Shown in pieces: positions 1 to 8,523 of a DNA stretch of 64,000 bases. The stretch spans positions 45,503 through 109,502 of the forward strand of contig NZ_JAPDOD010000032.1 in the NCBI RefSeq assembly GCF_027587205.1, written 5' to 3'. The notes below the pieces were generated by a model. It was not told where the DNA came from and searched no databases. It was given only the letters and a program-made list of their open reading frames with translations. The translations under genes and the position numbers were made by a program. The stretch's first letter is position 1, and each line of letters begins with the position of its first letter. This stretch comes from Solirubrobacter ginsenosidimutans. Its GTDB lineage: Bacteria > Actinomycetota > Thermoleophilia > Solirubrobacterales > Solirubrobacteraceae.

Positions 1-1
1 C

Positions 2-1405
2 GCGAACACGTCCGCGCTCGCGGGTGGGATGGGCCGATACGTCGCCCGGTTCCTGGCGGGTGCCGCCCCCCAGGGCGCCAAGGCGGGCAACCTCGGGCCC
101 GGGCTGCGGTTTCACTATCTGCCCGACCGCGGACTGCGCACGCGCTCGAACGTCGACTCGGCCGAGTACGCGAACATCGTCCTCGGCTTCTCGCGCTACT
201 ACGGGCTGGCGCGTGACTCCGGCATGGCCGCCCCCGCGCAACTCGACCTGCTGCACGAGTGGGTCCGGCGGGTGCTCGCCGGCTACTGGACCCACAGCGG
301 ATACCTGAACTGGGACACCGGCTTGGGTTTCTCACGCTGGCATCAGCGCAAGAAGTCCGCGCTGTCGCAGCTCGCACTGATCGGCGTGGCGTCTTCCCCC
401 GAGTTGCAGCCGACCGCGGCGTGGGGCGCGTGGGCGAAGTGGATGCTCGACCGCGGCCTGACCGGGTACGTCGCGCAGGTGGAGCGGGAACACGGGATCC
501 CCGCGGCACTCGCCTACGGCGTGAACGTCGTTCCGCAGAGCCGCGCCAACGCGTACCTCGCGGCCGCTCGATACGAGTCCAACGCCGCGCGAGCCCTCGA
601 GGCCGGCATCGGGCGCCGGTCCGCGATCCGCCCGCCGGCGCTGTACTCGTTCGACCCCGACACCGGGCGGCTCGCCGTCACCACAGCCGCCTACAACACC
701 GCGATCGTGCCGGTCAACCAGCGCGCGATCCCGTACGGCGGCATCGACATCGCCCGCCTGTTCGATGCGCGGCAGGACGTGGCCGCGAACATCGGCGGGT
801 CGGGCGCGGCGTCGTTCGGCCTCACCGCTCGCGTGGGTGGGCGGGTCGCGTTGCGGACCCAGTACGGCGATCGCGGGTTCAACGCGGGTGCGACGCCGTT
901 GCGACTGACCCGCGCGCCACGCGGCGCCGGCGTGAGCGGGACCGACACCAGCCGCCGCGCGTACGCCGGGCCGTTCACCGATCTGCGGGCGAGCGGTGAG
1001 GTGCACGACCACGGGATCCGCGCGACCACGCACTACCGCTTCACGCCGGGGTGGATCGAGGCCCGTTGGACGCTGCGCGCCGCGACGGACGTCGACCCCG
1101 TGACCACGTTCCCGAGTTGGGGGTCCCGCGCGCACGTCGTCGCGACCTTGCGGGACGGCCGCATCGTCACCCTCGGGGCGGGTACGCGTCCGCTCGCGAG
1201 CGTCCGTTCGCTGCACATCGTGAGTGAGCACAGCGGCTATCAGGTGCTCCCGCTCGCTCGGCCTGCCGGCGCGCTCATCCGCCTCGTGACACCGGCTCCC
1301 CAGCCCGCCGACCCGCACCCGGGCCCGACGGTCGAGATCGTGCTCGCCACCGGCCGGACCGCGTCCTTCGCGGCGCGCATCATCATCGACGCCCCGCCTG
1401 CATGA
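2..1405 (+). CDS. hypothetical protein, 5' end outside the window
   Basis: The frame is open to the left edge, with an internal ATG at 29, so the true start is probably upstream and the gene is partial. The first half (about residues 1-200 of the visible part) is helical and rich in Trp/Tyr (for example YLNWDTGLGFSRW). The second half is beta-rich. This arrangement recalls helical-toroid plus beta-sandwich polysaccharide-processing proteins, but I see no catalytic motif and do not assign a function. The last 23 bp overlap tail-to-tail with the AbiEi/DUF559 gene on the other strand. Confidence 0.6.
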   Translation, partial: ANTSALAGGMGRYVARFLAGAAPQGAKAGNLGPGLRFHYLPDRGLRTRSNVDSAEYANIVLGFSRYYGLARDSGMAAPAQLDLLHEWVRRVLAGYWTHSGYLNWDTGLGFSRWHQRKKSALSQLALIGVASSPELQPTAAWGAWAKWMLDRGLTGYVAQVEREHGIPAALAYGVNVVPQSRANAYLAAARYESNAARALEAGIGRRSAIRPPALYSFDPDTGRLAVTTAAYNTAIVPVNQRAIPYGGIDIARLFDARQDVAANIGGSGAASFGLTARVGGRVALRTQYGDRGFNAGATPLRLTRAPRGAGVSGTDTSRRAYAGPFTDLRASGEVHDHGIRATTHYRFTPGWIEARWTLRAATDVDPVTTFPSWGSRAHVVATLRDGRIVTLGAGTRPLASVRSLHIVSEHSGYQVLPLARPAGALIRLVTPAPQPADPHPGPTVEIVLATGRTASFAARIIIDAPPA

Positions 1406-2270
1406 CCGCGTGAAGCGCGGCGCGCACCGTCTCCGGCTCTCGCTCGATCTCGAAGTCGGTGAACCGCAGGACGTCGTAGCCGCCGGCCTTCATCGCCCGG
1501 TCGAGCCGCGCGTCCTTGCGTCGCGCCCGCGGGCGGTCGTGGCCGCCGCCGTCGACCTCGACGACGAGCCGGTGGTCCGTCCAGACACAGTCGACCTCGA
1601 AGCCGAGCAGCCTGACGTTGATGGCCGGCTTGGGGAAGCGGTCCCGGATGAGCGCCTGAAACGCGTCCTCCTTCCCGCTCTTCGTACCCGCGCTGCCGGC
1701 GAGATGCATGTGAATGGCCTCGTCCAGACGATCCAGGTGATGGCGACCGTTCGCCCGCGCCATCGCCGCGCGCGTCTCACCGATGCTGAACCACCCACGG
1801 AACGCGGCCTCGTAGATGACGTTCGCGAGTTGCTCGGCGCTCAGATGGTCCGTCAGGTCGACAAGGGTGCGGGGAACCGTGGTGACCGGAATGCCATTGC
1901 GGCGGGTGAGGTCCCGTGGCTGGAGCCGGGCGCAACGGTGCACCCGCACACCCGCGATCCGCACCTTTCGCGGCGCTACAACTGAGATCACCGGCGCCGG
2001 AAAGCGGCTGATGCGACAGAGCCTCGCCGCGCAGAATTCGCTCAACGCCGCGCCATCGCCGGCGGCGAAAACCGCCGCAAGGCATTGCGCCTCCCACGAC
2101 AGCGCCATGTGTCCGACCGCGTGGACTCCGTGGTGCACTCTGTGCAGCGAGCCCTTCGCCCGGCGCTTGCTCGCGGCGCTGCTGCTCACACCGAGCGCCT
2201 GTAGGTCTCGCGTCCGGACGAGCCCGTGTTGCCTCGCCGCTATCCGTGCCAGTTCCGCGTCCGTTCCCAC
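1383..2270 (-). CDS. AbiEi-type N-terminal domain with DUF559 nuclease-like C-terminus
   Basis: About 295 aa from the GTG at 2270, chosen because the conserved helix (DAELARIAARQHGLVRTRDL) begins there; the frame is open further upstream. Residues about 5-55 form the winged-helix domain found in AbiEi antitoxins. The C-terminal 110 residues match DUF559: a conserved Asp before the strand, then EVDGGGHD, then a basic helix and a final FTDFEIE segment, the layout of a Vsr-like PD-(D/E)XK fold. Proteins of this architecture are common and usually solitary in Actinobacteria. No AbiEii nucleotidyltransferase toxin is adjacent, so a toxin-antitoxin role is not supported here. DNA binding or cleavage is inference from the fold. 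Confidence 0.75.
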   Translation of the reverse strand: MGTDAELARIAARQHGLVRTRDLQALGVSSSAASKRRAKGSLHRVHHGVHAVGHMALSWEAQCLAAVFAAGDGAALSEFCAARLCRISRFPAPVISVVAPRKVRIAGVRVHRCARLQPRDLTRRNGIPVTTVPRTLVDLTDHLSAEQLANVIYEAAFRGWFSIGETRAAMARANGRHHLDRLDEAIHMHLAGSAGTKSGKEDAFQALIRDRFPKPAINVRLLGFEVDCVWTDHRLVVEVDGGGHDRPRARRKDARLDRAMKAGGYDVLRFTDFEIEREPETVRAALHAVMQAGRR

Positions 2271-2358
2271 ACCCGCACTGTTCCGCGGGCCGGTGTACGG
2301 AACAACACGCGTGTGTTCCAAATCTGTGCCAAGTCTGTATCGACTTTGCGCAGGTCCA

Positions 2359-2409
2359 GGGGGTGGGGTCAAAAAGCTTCCTATGCGGACGCCTTTTGAC
2401 CCCACCCCC
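2359..2409. repeat. perfect 16-bp inverted repeat across the MFS gene end
   Basis: Arms 2359-2374 and 2394-2409 are exact reverse complements (outer GGGGGT/ACCCCC, inner TCAAAA/TTTTGA), separated by 19 bases. The stop codon of the minus-strand MFS gene (2381-2383) lies in the loop and one arm encodes its last residues. The A and T runs face the loop, so this is not a classical terminator. It may be a REP-like element. Confidence 0.7.
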
Positions 2410-3457
2410 ACCCTCCGACCGCGCGCCACGCCGCCGGCACCTGCAGCGCCGTCATGACCAACAAGACGATGATCGGCCACGTCCACCCGCCGCTCGCATC
2501 CCGCACCGCGCCCACAAGCGCGGGACCGGTGGAGGCGATCAGGTAGCCGACCCCCATCGCCATCGCGGTCATGCCCGCCACCTGGCCCGCGTCGCGCCCG
2601 CGCAGGACCGGCAGGATCAAACCCAGCCCCAGCGCGCCGCCCTGCCCGATCCCCAGGAAGACCATCCACAAGAGCGCCGCGTCCGGCGCGAGCAACACCC
2701 CGAGCAGGCCGGCGAGCGACGTCCCGACGATCACCGCAAGGAGGTGCGTCTGCGTCGGGCGCCGCGCGGCGAGCACCGGGATCGCGAACGCCGGCGCGAT
2801 CTGGACGAGCTGGGTCAAGCCGGTCAGGAAGCCCGCGGAACCCTCGGAGAAGCCGTGGCTCTCAAGGATCTCCGGCAGCCACGTGATGATCGAGAAGAAC
2901 GCCATCGACTGCAGACCCATGAACACGGCGATCGACCACGCCATCGGCGAGCGCCACAGCGGCGCGCCCACCGGCGCCGGAACCGGGTCGTGGGCGCGCA
3001 CCGCCAGCGGCAGCCAGACGACGGCGGCGGCCAGCGCCGGCACGGCCCAGATCGCCAGCACCGGCTCCCACCCGCCGAACCAGTTCGAGAGCGGGATCGC
3101 GGTGAACGTCGCCACCGTCGCGCCGGCCACGAGCGACATCGAGTACGCGCCGGTCAATACGCCCGCGCGCGAGGGCGCCCGCGCGCGCACCAGCGCGGGC
3201 ACCACGACCTGCGACAAGGCGATCGCCGCCCCCGCGATCAGCGTGCCGAGATACAGCGGCGCGATCCCGCCGAGCCCGCGCAGCGCGGTGCCGAACGCTG
3301 TCACCAGCGCCGCGACCACGAGCAACCGCTCGACCGGGTACCGCCGCGCGATCCGCGGCCCGAGCTGCGCCAGGGCGCCCAAGCACAAAAGCGGCCCGGT
3401 CGTCAGGAGGCCCGCCGCCGCGGCGGACAGTCCGAGATCCGCCCGGATGTCCGACAA
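2381..3457 (-). CDS. CynX/NimT-type MFS transporter, start unclear
   Basis: A hydrophobic protein with about 11-12 membrane segments, resembling the CynX/NimT branch of the major facilitator superfamily (cyanate or 2-nitroimidazole efflux type). Residues GLSAAAAGLLTTGPLL and later SxxxFLTGLTQ are typical. The only accepted start codon in frame is the TTG at 3457, giving 358 aa. The in-frame sequence upstream (AFAVVLTGLNLRPLFGSLPPLL) reads exactly like membrane segment 1 of this family and continues into the end of the phosphofructokinase gene with no ATG, GTG or TTG. Either a CTG near 3499 is used or the 5' end has been damaged. Substrate unknown. Confidence 0.75.
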   Translation of the reverse strand: MSDIRADLGLSAAAAGLLTTGPLLCLGALAQLGPRIARRYPVERLLVVAALVTAFGTALRGLGGIAPLYLGTLIAGAAIALSQVVVPALVRARAPSRAGVLTGAYSMSLVAGATVATFTAIPLSNWFGGWEPVLAIWAVPALAAAVVWLPLAVRAHDPVPAPVGAPLWRSPMAWSIAVFMGLQSMAFFSIITWLPEILESHGFSEGSAGFLTGLTQLVQIAPAFAIPVLAARRPTQTHLLAVIVGTSLAGLLGVLLAPDAALLWMVFLGIGQGGALGLGLILPVLRGRDAGQVAGMTAMAMGVGYLIASTGPALVGAVRDASGGWTWPIIVLLVMTALQVPAAWRAVGGWGWGQKASA

Positions 3458-3524
3458 CAGCGGCGGCAGGCTGCCGAAGAGCGGCCTCAGGTTGAGGCCG
3501 GTCAGAACGACCGCGAACGCTAGC

Positions 3525-4553
3525 TCAGCCGAAGAAGACTTCGGCCGTCTCGTAAAGGTCAGCGTCCACCAGCTTGGGCTCGGCGATGGCCTCGGCGAGC
3601 GGCACGCGCTCGATCCGGGTTCCGCGCAACGCGACCATCTTGCCGTAGTCGCCCTCGCTGATCGCGTCCACGGCGGCCACGCCGAAGCGGCTGCCGAGCA
3701 CGCGGTCGAACGCGAGCGGGGTGCCGCCGCGTTGGATGTGGCCGAGGATCGTCGTGCGCGACTCGAAGCCCGTCTTCTCCTCGATCTCCTTCTCGAGGAT
3801 GATCCCGATGCCGCCGAGCCGCACGTGCCCGAAGGAGTCCGTCGTCTGGTGCTGCGTGAGCAGGCCGCCGTCCTTGGGCGTGGCGCCCTCGGCCACGACG
3901 ACGATCGAGAACGTCGCCCCGTTCGCGTGCCGGCGCTTGAGGTGGTCGCACACCTCGTCGATGTCGAATGGCCGCTCCGGGATGAGGACCACGTCGGCGC
4001 CGCCCGCCATCCCGGAGTAGACGGCCAGCCAGCCGGCGTGGCGACCCATGACCTCGCACACCAGCACGCGGTTGTGCGACTCCGCCGTGGTGTGCAGGCG
4101 ATCGATCGCGTCCGTGGCGATCTGCACCGCGGTCTGGAAGCCGAACGTGAAGTCGGTCGCGTTGAGGTCGTTGTCGATCGTCTTGGGTACGCCGACGACC
4201 GGGATGCCGTCCTCGTGCAGCTTGCCTGCGACGCCGAGCGTGTCCTCGCCGCCGATCGGGATCAGGGCGTCGAGGCCCTGGGTCTCCATCGCCGCCTTGA
4301 CCTTGTTCAGGCCGTCTTCGACCTTGTACACGTTGGTGCGGGACGACCCGAGGATCGTCCCGCCGCGGTGCAGGATGCCGCGCGTCGAGTCGCGGGTGAG
4401 CGGCATCGTGTCGTTGTTGAGGACGCCGGCCCAGCCGTATTTGAACCCTACGAACTCATGTCCGTGGGTGTCGACCCCCTTGCGCACGATGGCCCGGATG
4501 ACCGCATTGAGCCCGGGGCAGTCTCCGCCCCCGGTGAGCACGCCAATTCGCAT
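3525..4553 (-). CDS. pfkA: 6-phosphofructokinase, PPi-dependent type predicted
   Basis: 342 aa, full length for the bacterial family. It phosphorylates fructose 6-phosphate to fructose 1,6-bisphosphate in glycolysis, in the cytoplasm. N-terminal GGGDCPGLNA (8-17) is the phosphoryl-donor loop; PKTIDNDL (123-130) carries the catalytic TIDND; MGRHAGW and ERPFD are substrate-side motifs. Position 104 is Asp (GGEDT, 101-105) and position 124 is Lys. In the well studied actinobacterial enzymes Gly104 goes with ATP use, and Asp104 with Lys124 goes with pyrophosphate use (as in Amycolatopsis PPi-PFK). PPi dependence is therefore predicted, which would make the step reversible. The gene starts 12 bp after the MmpL stop, probably co-transcribed with it. 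Confidence 0.93.
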   Translation of the reverse strand: MRIGVLTGGGDCPGLNAVIRAIVRKGVDTHGHEFVGFKYGWAGVLNNDTMPLTRDSTRGILHRGGTILGSSRTNVYKVEDGLNKVKAAMETQGLDALIPIGGEDTLGVAGKLHEDGIPVVGVPKTIDNDLNATDFTFGFQTAVQIATDAIDRLHTTAESHNRVLVCEVMGRHAGWLAVYSGMAGGADVVLIPERPFDIDEVCDHLKRRHANGATFSIVVVAEGATPKDGGLLTQHQTTDSFGHVRLGGIGIILEKEIEEKTGFESRTTILGHIQRGGTPLAFDRVLGSRFGVAAVDAISEGDYGKMVALRGTRIERVPLAEAIAEPKLVDADLYETAEVFFG

Positions 4554-4565
4554 AGGCGCATGAGG

Positions 4566-6752
4566 TTAGGCATGGACGGGCTCGGGCGCCTTGTCGTGTT
4601 CCCATTTCGGCAACCAGTGCAGCGAGCGCGGGAGGTACCAATTGCGCTCGCCGAGCAGCTTCATGGCCGCCGGAAGCAGGACCGCGCGCACCAACGTGGC
4701 GTCCAGCAGGATGGCCACGGCAAGGCCGACGCCCATCTGCTTGAACTCGATCATCGAGAGCGACGCGAAGATCGCGAACACCGCGACCATCACGACGGCC
4801 GCGCTGGTGACGACGCCCGCCGTGGCCTTGATGCCGTGCGCGACGGCCTTGTCGGTGCTCATCCCGCCGTCGACCGCCTCGCGGATGCGGCTGATGATGA
4901 ACACGTGGTAGTCCATGCTCAGACCGAACAGGATCACGAACAGGAAGAGCGGCAGCCAGGACGTGATCCCGCCCACCGAGCGGAAGTTCAGCAGCCCCTC
5001 GAAGTGGCCGTACTGGAAGACGTAGGTGAGGATGCCGTAGGCGGCGCCCACTGAAAGCAGATTGAGCACGATCGCCTTCAGCGGCACGACGATGCTGCGG
5101 AAGGTGACGAGCAGCAGCAGGAACGCGAGCCCGAGCACGAACGCGAAGACGATCGGCAGGCGGCTGTTCATCTTGTCGTTGAAGTCCTTCGAGCCGGCGG
5201 TCATGCCGGTCACGTTGGTCTCGGTGCCGGAGACGCGGCCGATGGTGGCCGGGATCGTGGTGTCGCGCAGCTTCACCAGCGCCGCGTCGGAGCGGTCGTC
5301 GGTGCCGTTGCCGGGCAGCGGGATCGAGACGATCGCCACCTGCTTGTTCGGGCTGATCAGCACGCTCGTCGGGCCAGAGGCGGTGGCCTTGAGCTGCTCG
5401 ATCCCCTTCGTCACGTCCGGGCTCGTCACGTCCTTCGCCTGAACCACGGCGAGCGCGGGCAGCGGGCCGCCCGGGAACGCGGACTGGATGCGCTCGTAGG
5501 TCTGCATGATCGGCAGGTCGTGCGGGAGGCCCGCGGTGCCGGGGTTGATCGTCTTCATGTTCAGCGCGGGGAGCGCGAGCACGACCAGGATGCCGCCGGC
5601 GGCGATCACCGAGACGACGGGCTTCGCGAGCGCGCGGTCGATGACCCAGCCCCACACGCGCGACTCGCCGTGATTGCGATGACGCAGGCGGCCGAAGTAC
5701 GGCACGCGGCCCTTCTCGACCTTGTCGCCGAGCTTGGACAGCACCGCAGGGAGGACGGTGACGGAGCCGATGATCGCGACCGCGACGACGAGCATCGTGC
5801 CGACCGCGAAGCTCGTGAAGACCGCGTTGCCCGCGAGGAACATGCCGGCCATGGCGATCATGACGGTGACGCCGGAGACGAGCACCGCTTGCCCTGAGGT
5901 GGCGGCGGCGAACTCGAGTGCCGCTTCCGAGGACCGTCCCGCGTCTCTCTCCTCCATTTTGCGCCGCAAGTAGAACATCGAGTAGTCGACGCCGACCGCG
6001 AGGCCGACGAGCAGGATCACGCTGTTCGCGGATTCCTCCATCGGGAAGATCTGGCTGATCGGACCGACCAGGCCGAGCGTGCCGACGACGGCCGTGATCG
6101 CCAGCAGGAGCGGCACACCGGCGGCGACCAGTGCCCCGAACGCGACGATCAGGATGATCAGCGTGATCGGGAGGCTGAGGAACTCCGCGCGCTTGAAGTC
6201 ATCGTCCAAGGAGGCGCCGAGCGCCTTGTCGGCGGACGCGTCACCGAACTGCTCGATCCGCAGGTCGGGATGCGCCTTCTGGACCGCGGCGGTCGCGTTC
6301 AGCGAGGGGACGACTTTGTCGTCGAGCTGCTTGTCGCCGGGAATCGAAAACGTCACCAGCGCAGAGCGACCGTCCTTGGAGATCTGGCCTTCGTTGCCCT
6401 TCGCGTACGGCGAGGCGACGTCGATGACGTCGCGCGAGTCCTTCAGCTTGGCTACGACGTCCTTGACCGCGATCTGGAACTTCGGATCCTTCGCGGTGAG
6501 CTGGCCGTCGCGGCCTTGAACGAGGACCTGCTCATCGGCCTTGTCCGGGAAGTCGGCGGCGGTGATCGCCTTGTCGGCGACGCGCGAGGAGCCGTTGCCG
6601 GAGTCGTCGTCGGACAGCGTGTTGGTGCCGATCGCCCCACCGAGGACGAACGCGATGACGACGAAGGCCAACCAGCCTCCGATGGCGATCTTGCGGTGCG
6701 TCGCGCTCCAGTAGCCGGCGCGGGCGGCGAGGTTTCTCTTCTTCGGCGGCAT
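4566..6752 (-). CDS. MMPL-family RND transporter
   Basis: 728 aa, the usual size for single-chain MmpL proteins. Membrane segment 1 (about 22-42) is followed by a large extracytoplasmic loop (about 45-190), five more segments, a second loop (about 390-530) and the last five segments. The two proton-relay motifs are present: GVDYSMF (Asp256-Tyr257) and SMDYHVF (Asp614-Tyr615). Such proteins export lipids or small hydrophobic compounds by proton antiport at the inner membrane. The ATG at 6752 is followed by a basic N-terminus (PPKKRN), normal for the family. Substrate not inferable. Next downstream is the phosphofructokinase gene at 12 bp. Confidence 0.92.
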   Translation of the reverse strand: MPPKKRNLAARAGYWSATHRKIAIGGWLAFVVIAFVLGGAIGTNTLSDDDSGNGSSRVADKAITAADFPDKADEQVLVQGRDGQLTAKDPKFQIAVKDVVAKLKDSRDVIDVASPYAKGNEGQISKDGRSALVTFSIPGDKQLDDKVVPSLNATAAVQKAHPDLRIEQFGDASADKALGASLDDDFKRAEFLSLPITLIILIVAFGALVAAGVPLLLAITAVVGTLGLVGPISQIFPMEESANSVILLVGLAVGVDYSMFYLRRKMEERDAGRSSEAALEFAAATSGQAVLVSGVTVMIAMAGMFLAGNAVFTSFAVGTMLVVAVAIIGSVTVLPAVLSKLGDKVEKGRVPYFGRLRHRNHGESRVWGWVIDRALAKPVVSVIAAGGILVVLALPALNMKTINPGTAGLPHDLPIMQTYERIQSAFPGGPLPALAVVQAKDVTSPDVTKGIEQLKATASGPTSVLISPNKQVAIVSIPLPGNGTDDRSDAALVKLRDTTIPATIGRVSGTETNVTGMTAGSKDFNDKMNSRLPIVFAFVLGLAFLLLLVTFRSIVVPLKAIVLNLLSVGAAYGILTYVFQYGHFEGLLNFRSVGGITSWLPLFLFVILFGLSMDYHVFIISRIREAVDGGMSTDKAVAHGIKATAGVVTSAAVVMVAVFAIFASLSMIEFKQMGVGLAVAILLDATLVRAVLLPAAMKLLGERNWYLPRSLHWLPKWEHDKAPEPVHA

Positions 6753-6860
6753 AGTGCCGAAGGCTCTCGCGTGGCCGGTCGCGCGTCACTCGCGCTCACC
6801 GGTCGATGGGCCTGAGGCGCCCCACCGAGACGTCGGTGGGGCTAGCCATAGGCGGCCTGC

Positions 6861-6938
6861 TCAGAGCACGAAGATCAGGAGCAGGATGATGATGATCAGA
6901 AGCAGCGTCCCTACACCGATGTACATGGCAACGGCCAT
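6861..6938 (-). CDS. 25-residue single-pass membrane peptide
   Basis: A very short frame, ATG at 6938 to TGA at 6861. It starts MAVAMYIGVGT and then has an uninterrupted run of Leu/Ile (LLLIIIILLLIFVL) to the C-terminus, a perfect length for one membrane helix with almost no cytoplasmic tail. A GGGGGT stretch directly before the ATG may act as a ribosome site. It lies 108 bp upstream of the MmpL gene on the same strand, so it may be a leader or partner peptide of the exporter. That link is positional inference. Confidence 0.5.
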   Translation of the reverse strand: MAVAMYIGVGTLLLIIIILLLIFVL

Positions 6939-6966
6939 ACCCCCGGCTATCAGGGACTAGTCAACG

Positions 6967-7701
6967 TCAAGTCCCGCTGACGTCCGACGGCGTGCTCGGC
7001 GTCGAGTCCTCGGTGCCGTTCTCGCCCTTCTTGGCCCGCGGCTGCCGGTTGACGACCTCGCAGCTGCCGTTCGGGTTCTGCGCCGTCGCGTCCGCGATGA
7101 CGTCCTTGAAGTCCAACAGCGCGGTGTCCACGCCCGGCCCGCAGTCGATCACGTCCGCCTCGCCGTCGCGGGTCTTGAACGTGTCATTGCCCTCGCCGCC
7201 GTGCAGCACGTCGGCCAGCGTGTCGTTGCGCCCGTGCACGTCCTTGCGCGCGAGCGCCCACAGCGTGTCGTCCCCGGCCTCGCCCCAGCTCTCGTCACGC
7301 CCACGCCCCGCGTAGATCGTGTCGTTGCCCGGTCCGCCGTATTGCTTATCGCCGCCGGGCCCGCCGCCCATCAGGTCGTTGCCGTCCTCGCCATACGACG
7401 TGTCGTTGCCGTCGTGGCCCCAGATCCGGTCGTCGCCGATCCCGCCGTGCAGCTCGTCCGGCCCACGCCCGCCCCAGATGCGGTCGTTGCCCTCGTTCCC
7501 GTTGACGATGTCTGCACCACGGCCCGCCCCGATCTGGTCATTCCCGGCCAGGCCATTGATCGTGTCGGCCTGTCTCGAACCGCGGATCCGGTCGTTCCCC
7601 GGCGTGCCGTCGATCTGCTTCGCCTGCGCCGTCGCTGTCAGCCCAATGGCCAGCGCGAGCGCGAGCGGAAGAACGGTGCGCTTTGCGGTTACATTTGACA
7701 T
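6967..7701 (-). CDS. secreted RTX-like calcium-binding repeat protein
   Basis: 244 aa from the ATG at 7701, chosen because GGAGG lies 8 bases upstream and a signal peptide follows (basic MSNVTAKR, hydrophobic core, cleavage after AQA near residue 27). From residue about 30 to 170 there are tandem nonapeptides of the GGxGxDxxx type (GTPGNDRIR, GLAGNDQIG, GGRGPDELH, GGPGNDTIY), which in RTX proteins wrap into a calcium-binding parallel beta-roll. The tail (DGEADVIDCGPGVDTA...) is the usual closing module of actinobacterial members. No enzymatic domain is present. The role is probably extracellular or structural. Confidence 0.85.
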   Translation of the reverse strand: MSNVTAKRTVLPLALALAIGLTATAQAKQIDGTPGNDRIRGSRQADTINGLAGNDQIGAGRGADIVNGNEGNDRIWGGRGPDELHGGIGDDRIWGHDGNDTSYGEDGNDLMGGGPGGDKQYGGPGNDTIYAGRGRDESWGEAGDDTLWALARKDVHGRNDTLADVLHGGEGNDTFKTRDGEADVIDCGPGVDTALLDFKDVIADATAQNPNGSCEVVNRQPRAKKGENGTEDSTPSTPSDVSGT

Positions 7702-7828
7702 TGCCCTACCTCCGGGCTCAAATCGGTTGACGCCTCCGTGAAACCGGCTCGAACCGCCAAGTTGCGGTCTTGAGCCTGGCCCCGCGGCTCGGGCCCGGTG
7801 GTAGGGCGCTATTCTTCTCACGCGCCCG

Positions 7829-7902
<74 letters not shown>

Positions 7903-7913
7903 TAGGACGCAGA

Positions 7914-7937
7914 AGCCTCGCAAATGCGGGGCTTTTG
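7914..7937 (+). terminator. Rho-independent terminator of tRNA-Asp
   Basis: An 8-bp stem (AGCCTCGC with GCGGGGCT, one G-T pair), an AAAT loop and a short T run (TTTT) start 12 bases after the tRNA end. Confidence 0.8.
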
Positions 7938-7955
7938 TCGTTAAGGGACAGCTGG

Positions 7956-8111
7956 CTACGCGGCATCTCGGACGCCCTCCGCGTCCACATAGCTTCCAAG
8001 CGCTCGCGGGTTGTTGTCGTGCGCGTCCAGGAGTTCGCGTTCATACGCGTCCGCGCCGGCGACCAGGTGGCCATACGTGCGGTCGATCATCTTCACGGAG
8101 GTGCCTATGCG
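7956..8111 (-). pseudogene. tyrosine recombinase (phage-type integrase), C-terminal remnant
   Basis: About the last 50 residues of an integrase are readable: GTSVKMIDRTYGHL, whose Tyr is the expected nucleophile in actinobacterial integrases, then a helical tail ending in YVDAEGVRDAA and a stop at 7956. Upstream of GTSV the frame loses resemblance and no catalytic Arg-His boxes are present, so the gene is cut to its 3' end. Its position 54 bp after tRNA-Asp, reading toward the tRNA, is that of an integrated element whose integrase gene abuts its attachment site. Non-functional as it stands. Confidence 0.7.
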
Positions 8112-8211
8112 GGGTGTGTGTCGTGCCGATCGCGGCGAGCGACTCATGCAGCTCCTGCCTGAGAGTGCGCGATGAAGGCCGACGCGCCGCGCACGCGCCG
8201 ACCCTCCACCG

Positions 8212-8523
8212 TCAATGCGCTGCGGCGGCCGTCAGCGACGACGACAACACGACCTCGCCAATATCGCTCTGCAACAGCCTGATGCGATCGTCGACATTCT
8301 CGGCGACCCACACGGCGGCCGCATCCGTCGCCTCGTCGGCCTGCGCCGAGGACTCCCAATGCGACACCGAGACAAGCCCCCTCGGAGCCTCGATCAGCTC
8401 GTAGGACCGAAACCCAGGACGCCCGCGGAAGATCTCCAGCAAACCCCCGGGAGCCTCGACCATCCGGACGACCTGCCCGAACGTGCCGGACCGCAGCATG
8501 TAAAACGCGACGCGCGCGTGCAT
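8212..8523 (-). CDS. antibiotic-biosynthesis-monooxygenase-like (ABM) protein
   Basis: 103 aa from the ATG at 8523, chosen because GGAGG lies 7 bases upstream. The pattern is that of the dimeric alpha-beta ABM fold: a first strand HARVAFYMLRSG, then a helix, FRGRPGFRSYELIEAP, and VSVSHWESSAQADEAT, where the FW-type strand precedes the central helix. Members are small haem-degrading or cofactor-free oxygenases, or stress proteins of unknown role. No catalytic residue can be assigned. It stands alone, between the integrase remnant and small plus-strand genes. The region 8524-8842 upstream holds no convincing gene. Confidence 0.6.
   Translation of the reverse strand: MHARVAFYMLRSGTFGQVVRMVEAPGGLLEIFRGRPGFRSYELIEAPRGLVSVSHWESSAQADEATDAAAVWVAENVDDRIRLLQSDIGEVVLSSSLTAAAAH

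Noticed and set aside
1410..1985. 191-codon plus-strand frame opposite the AbiEi/DUF559 gene
   Set aside because: The minus-strand product has two recognisable domains; this one has none and shares the antisense composition bias.
7200..7620. Regularly spaced repeats resembling a CRISPR array
   Set aside because: They are the coding sequence of RTX-type nonapeptides (27-bp period) with variable DNA, no spacers and no cas genes.
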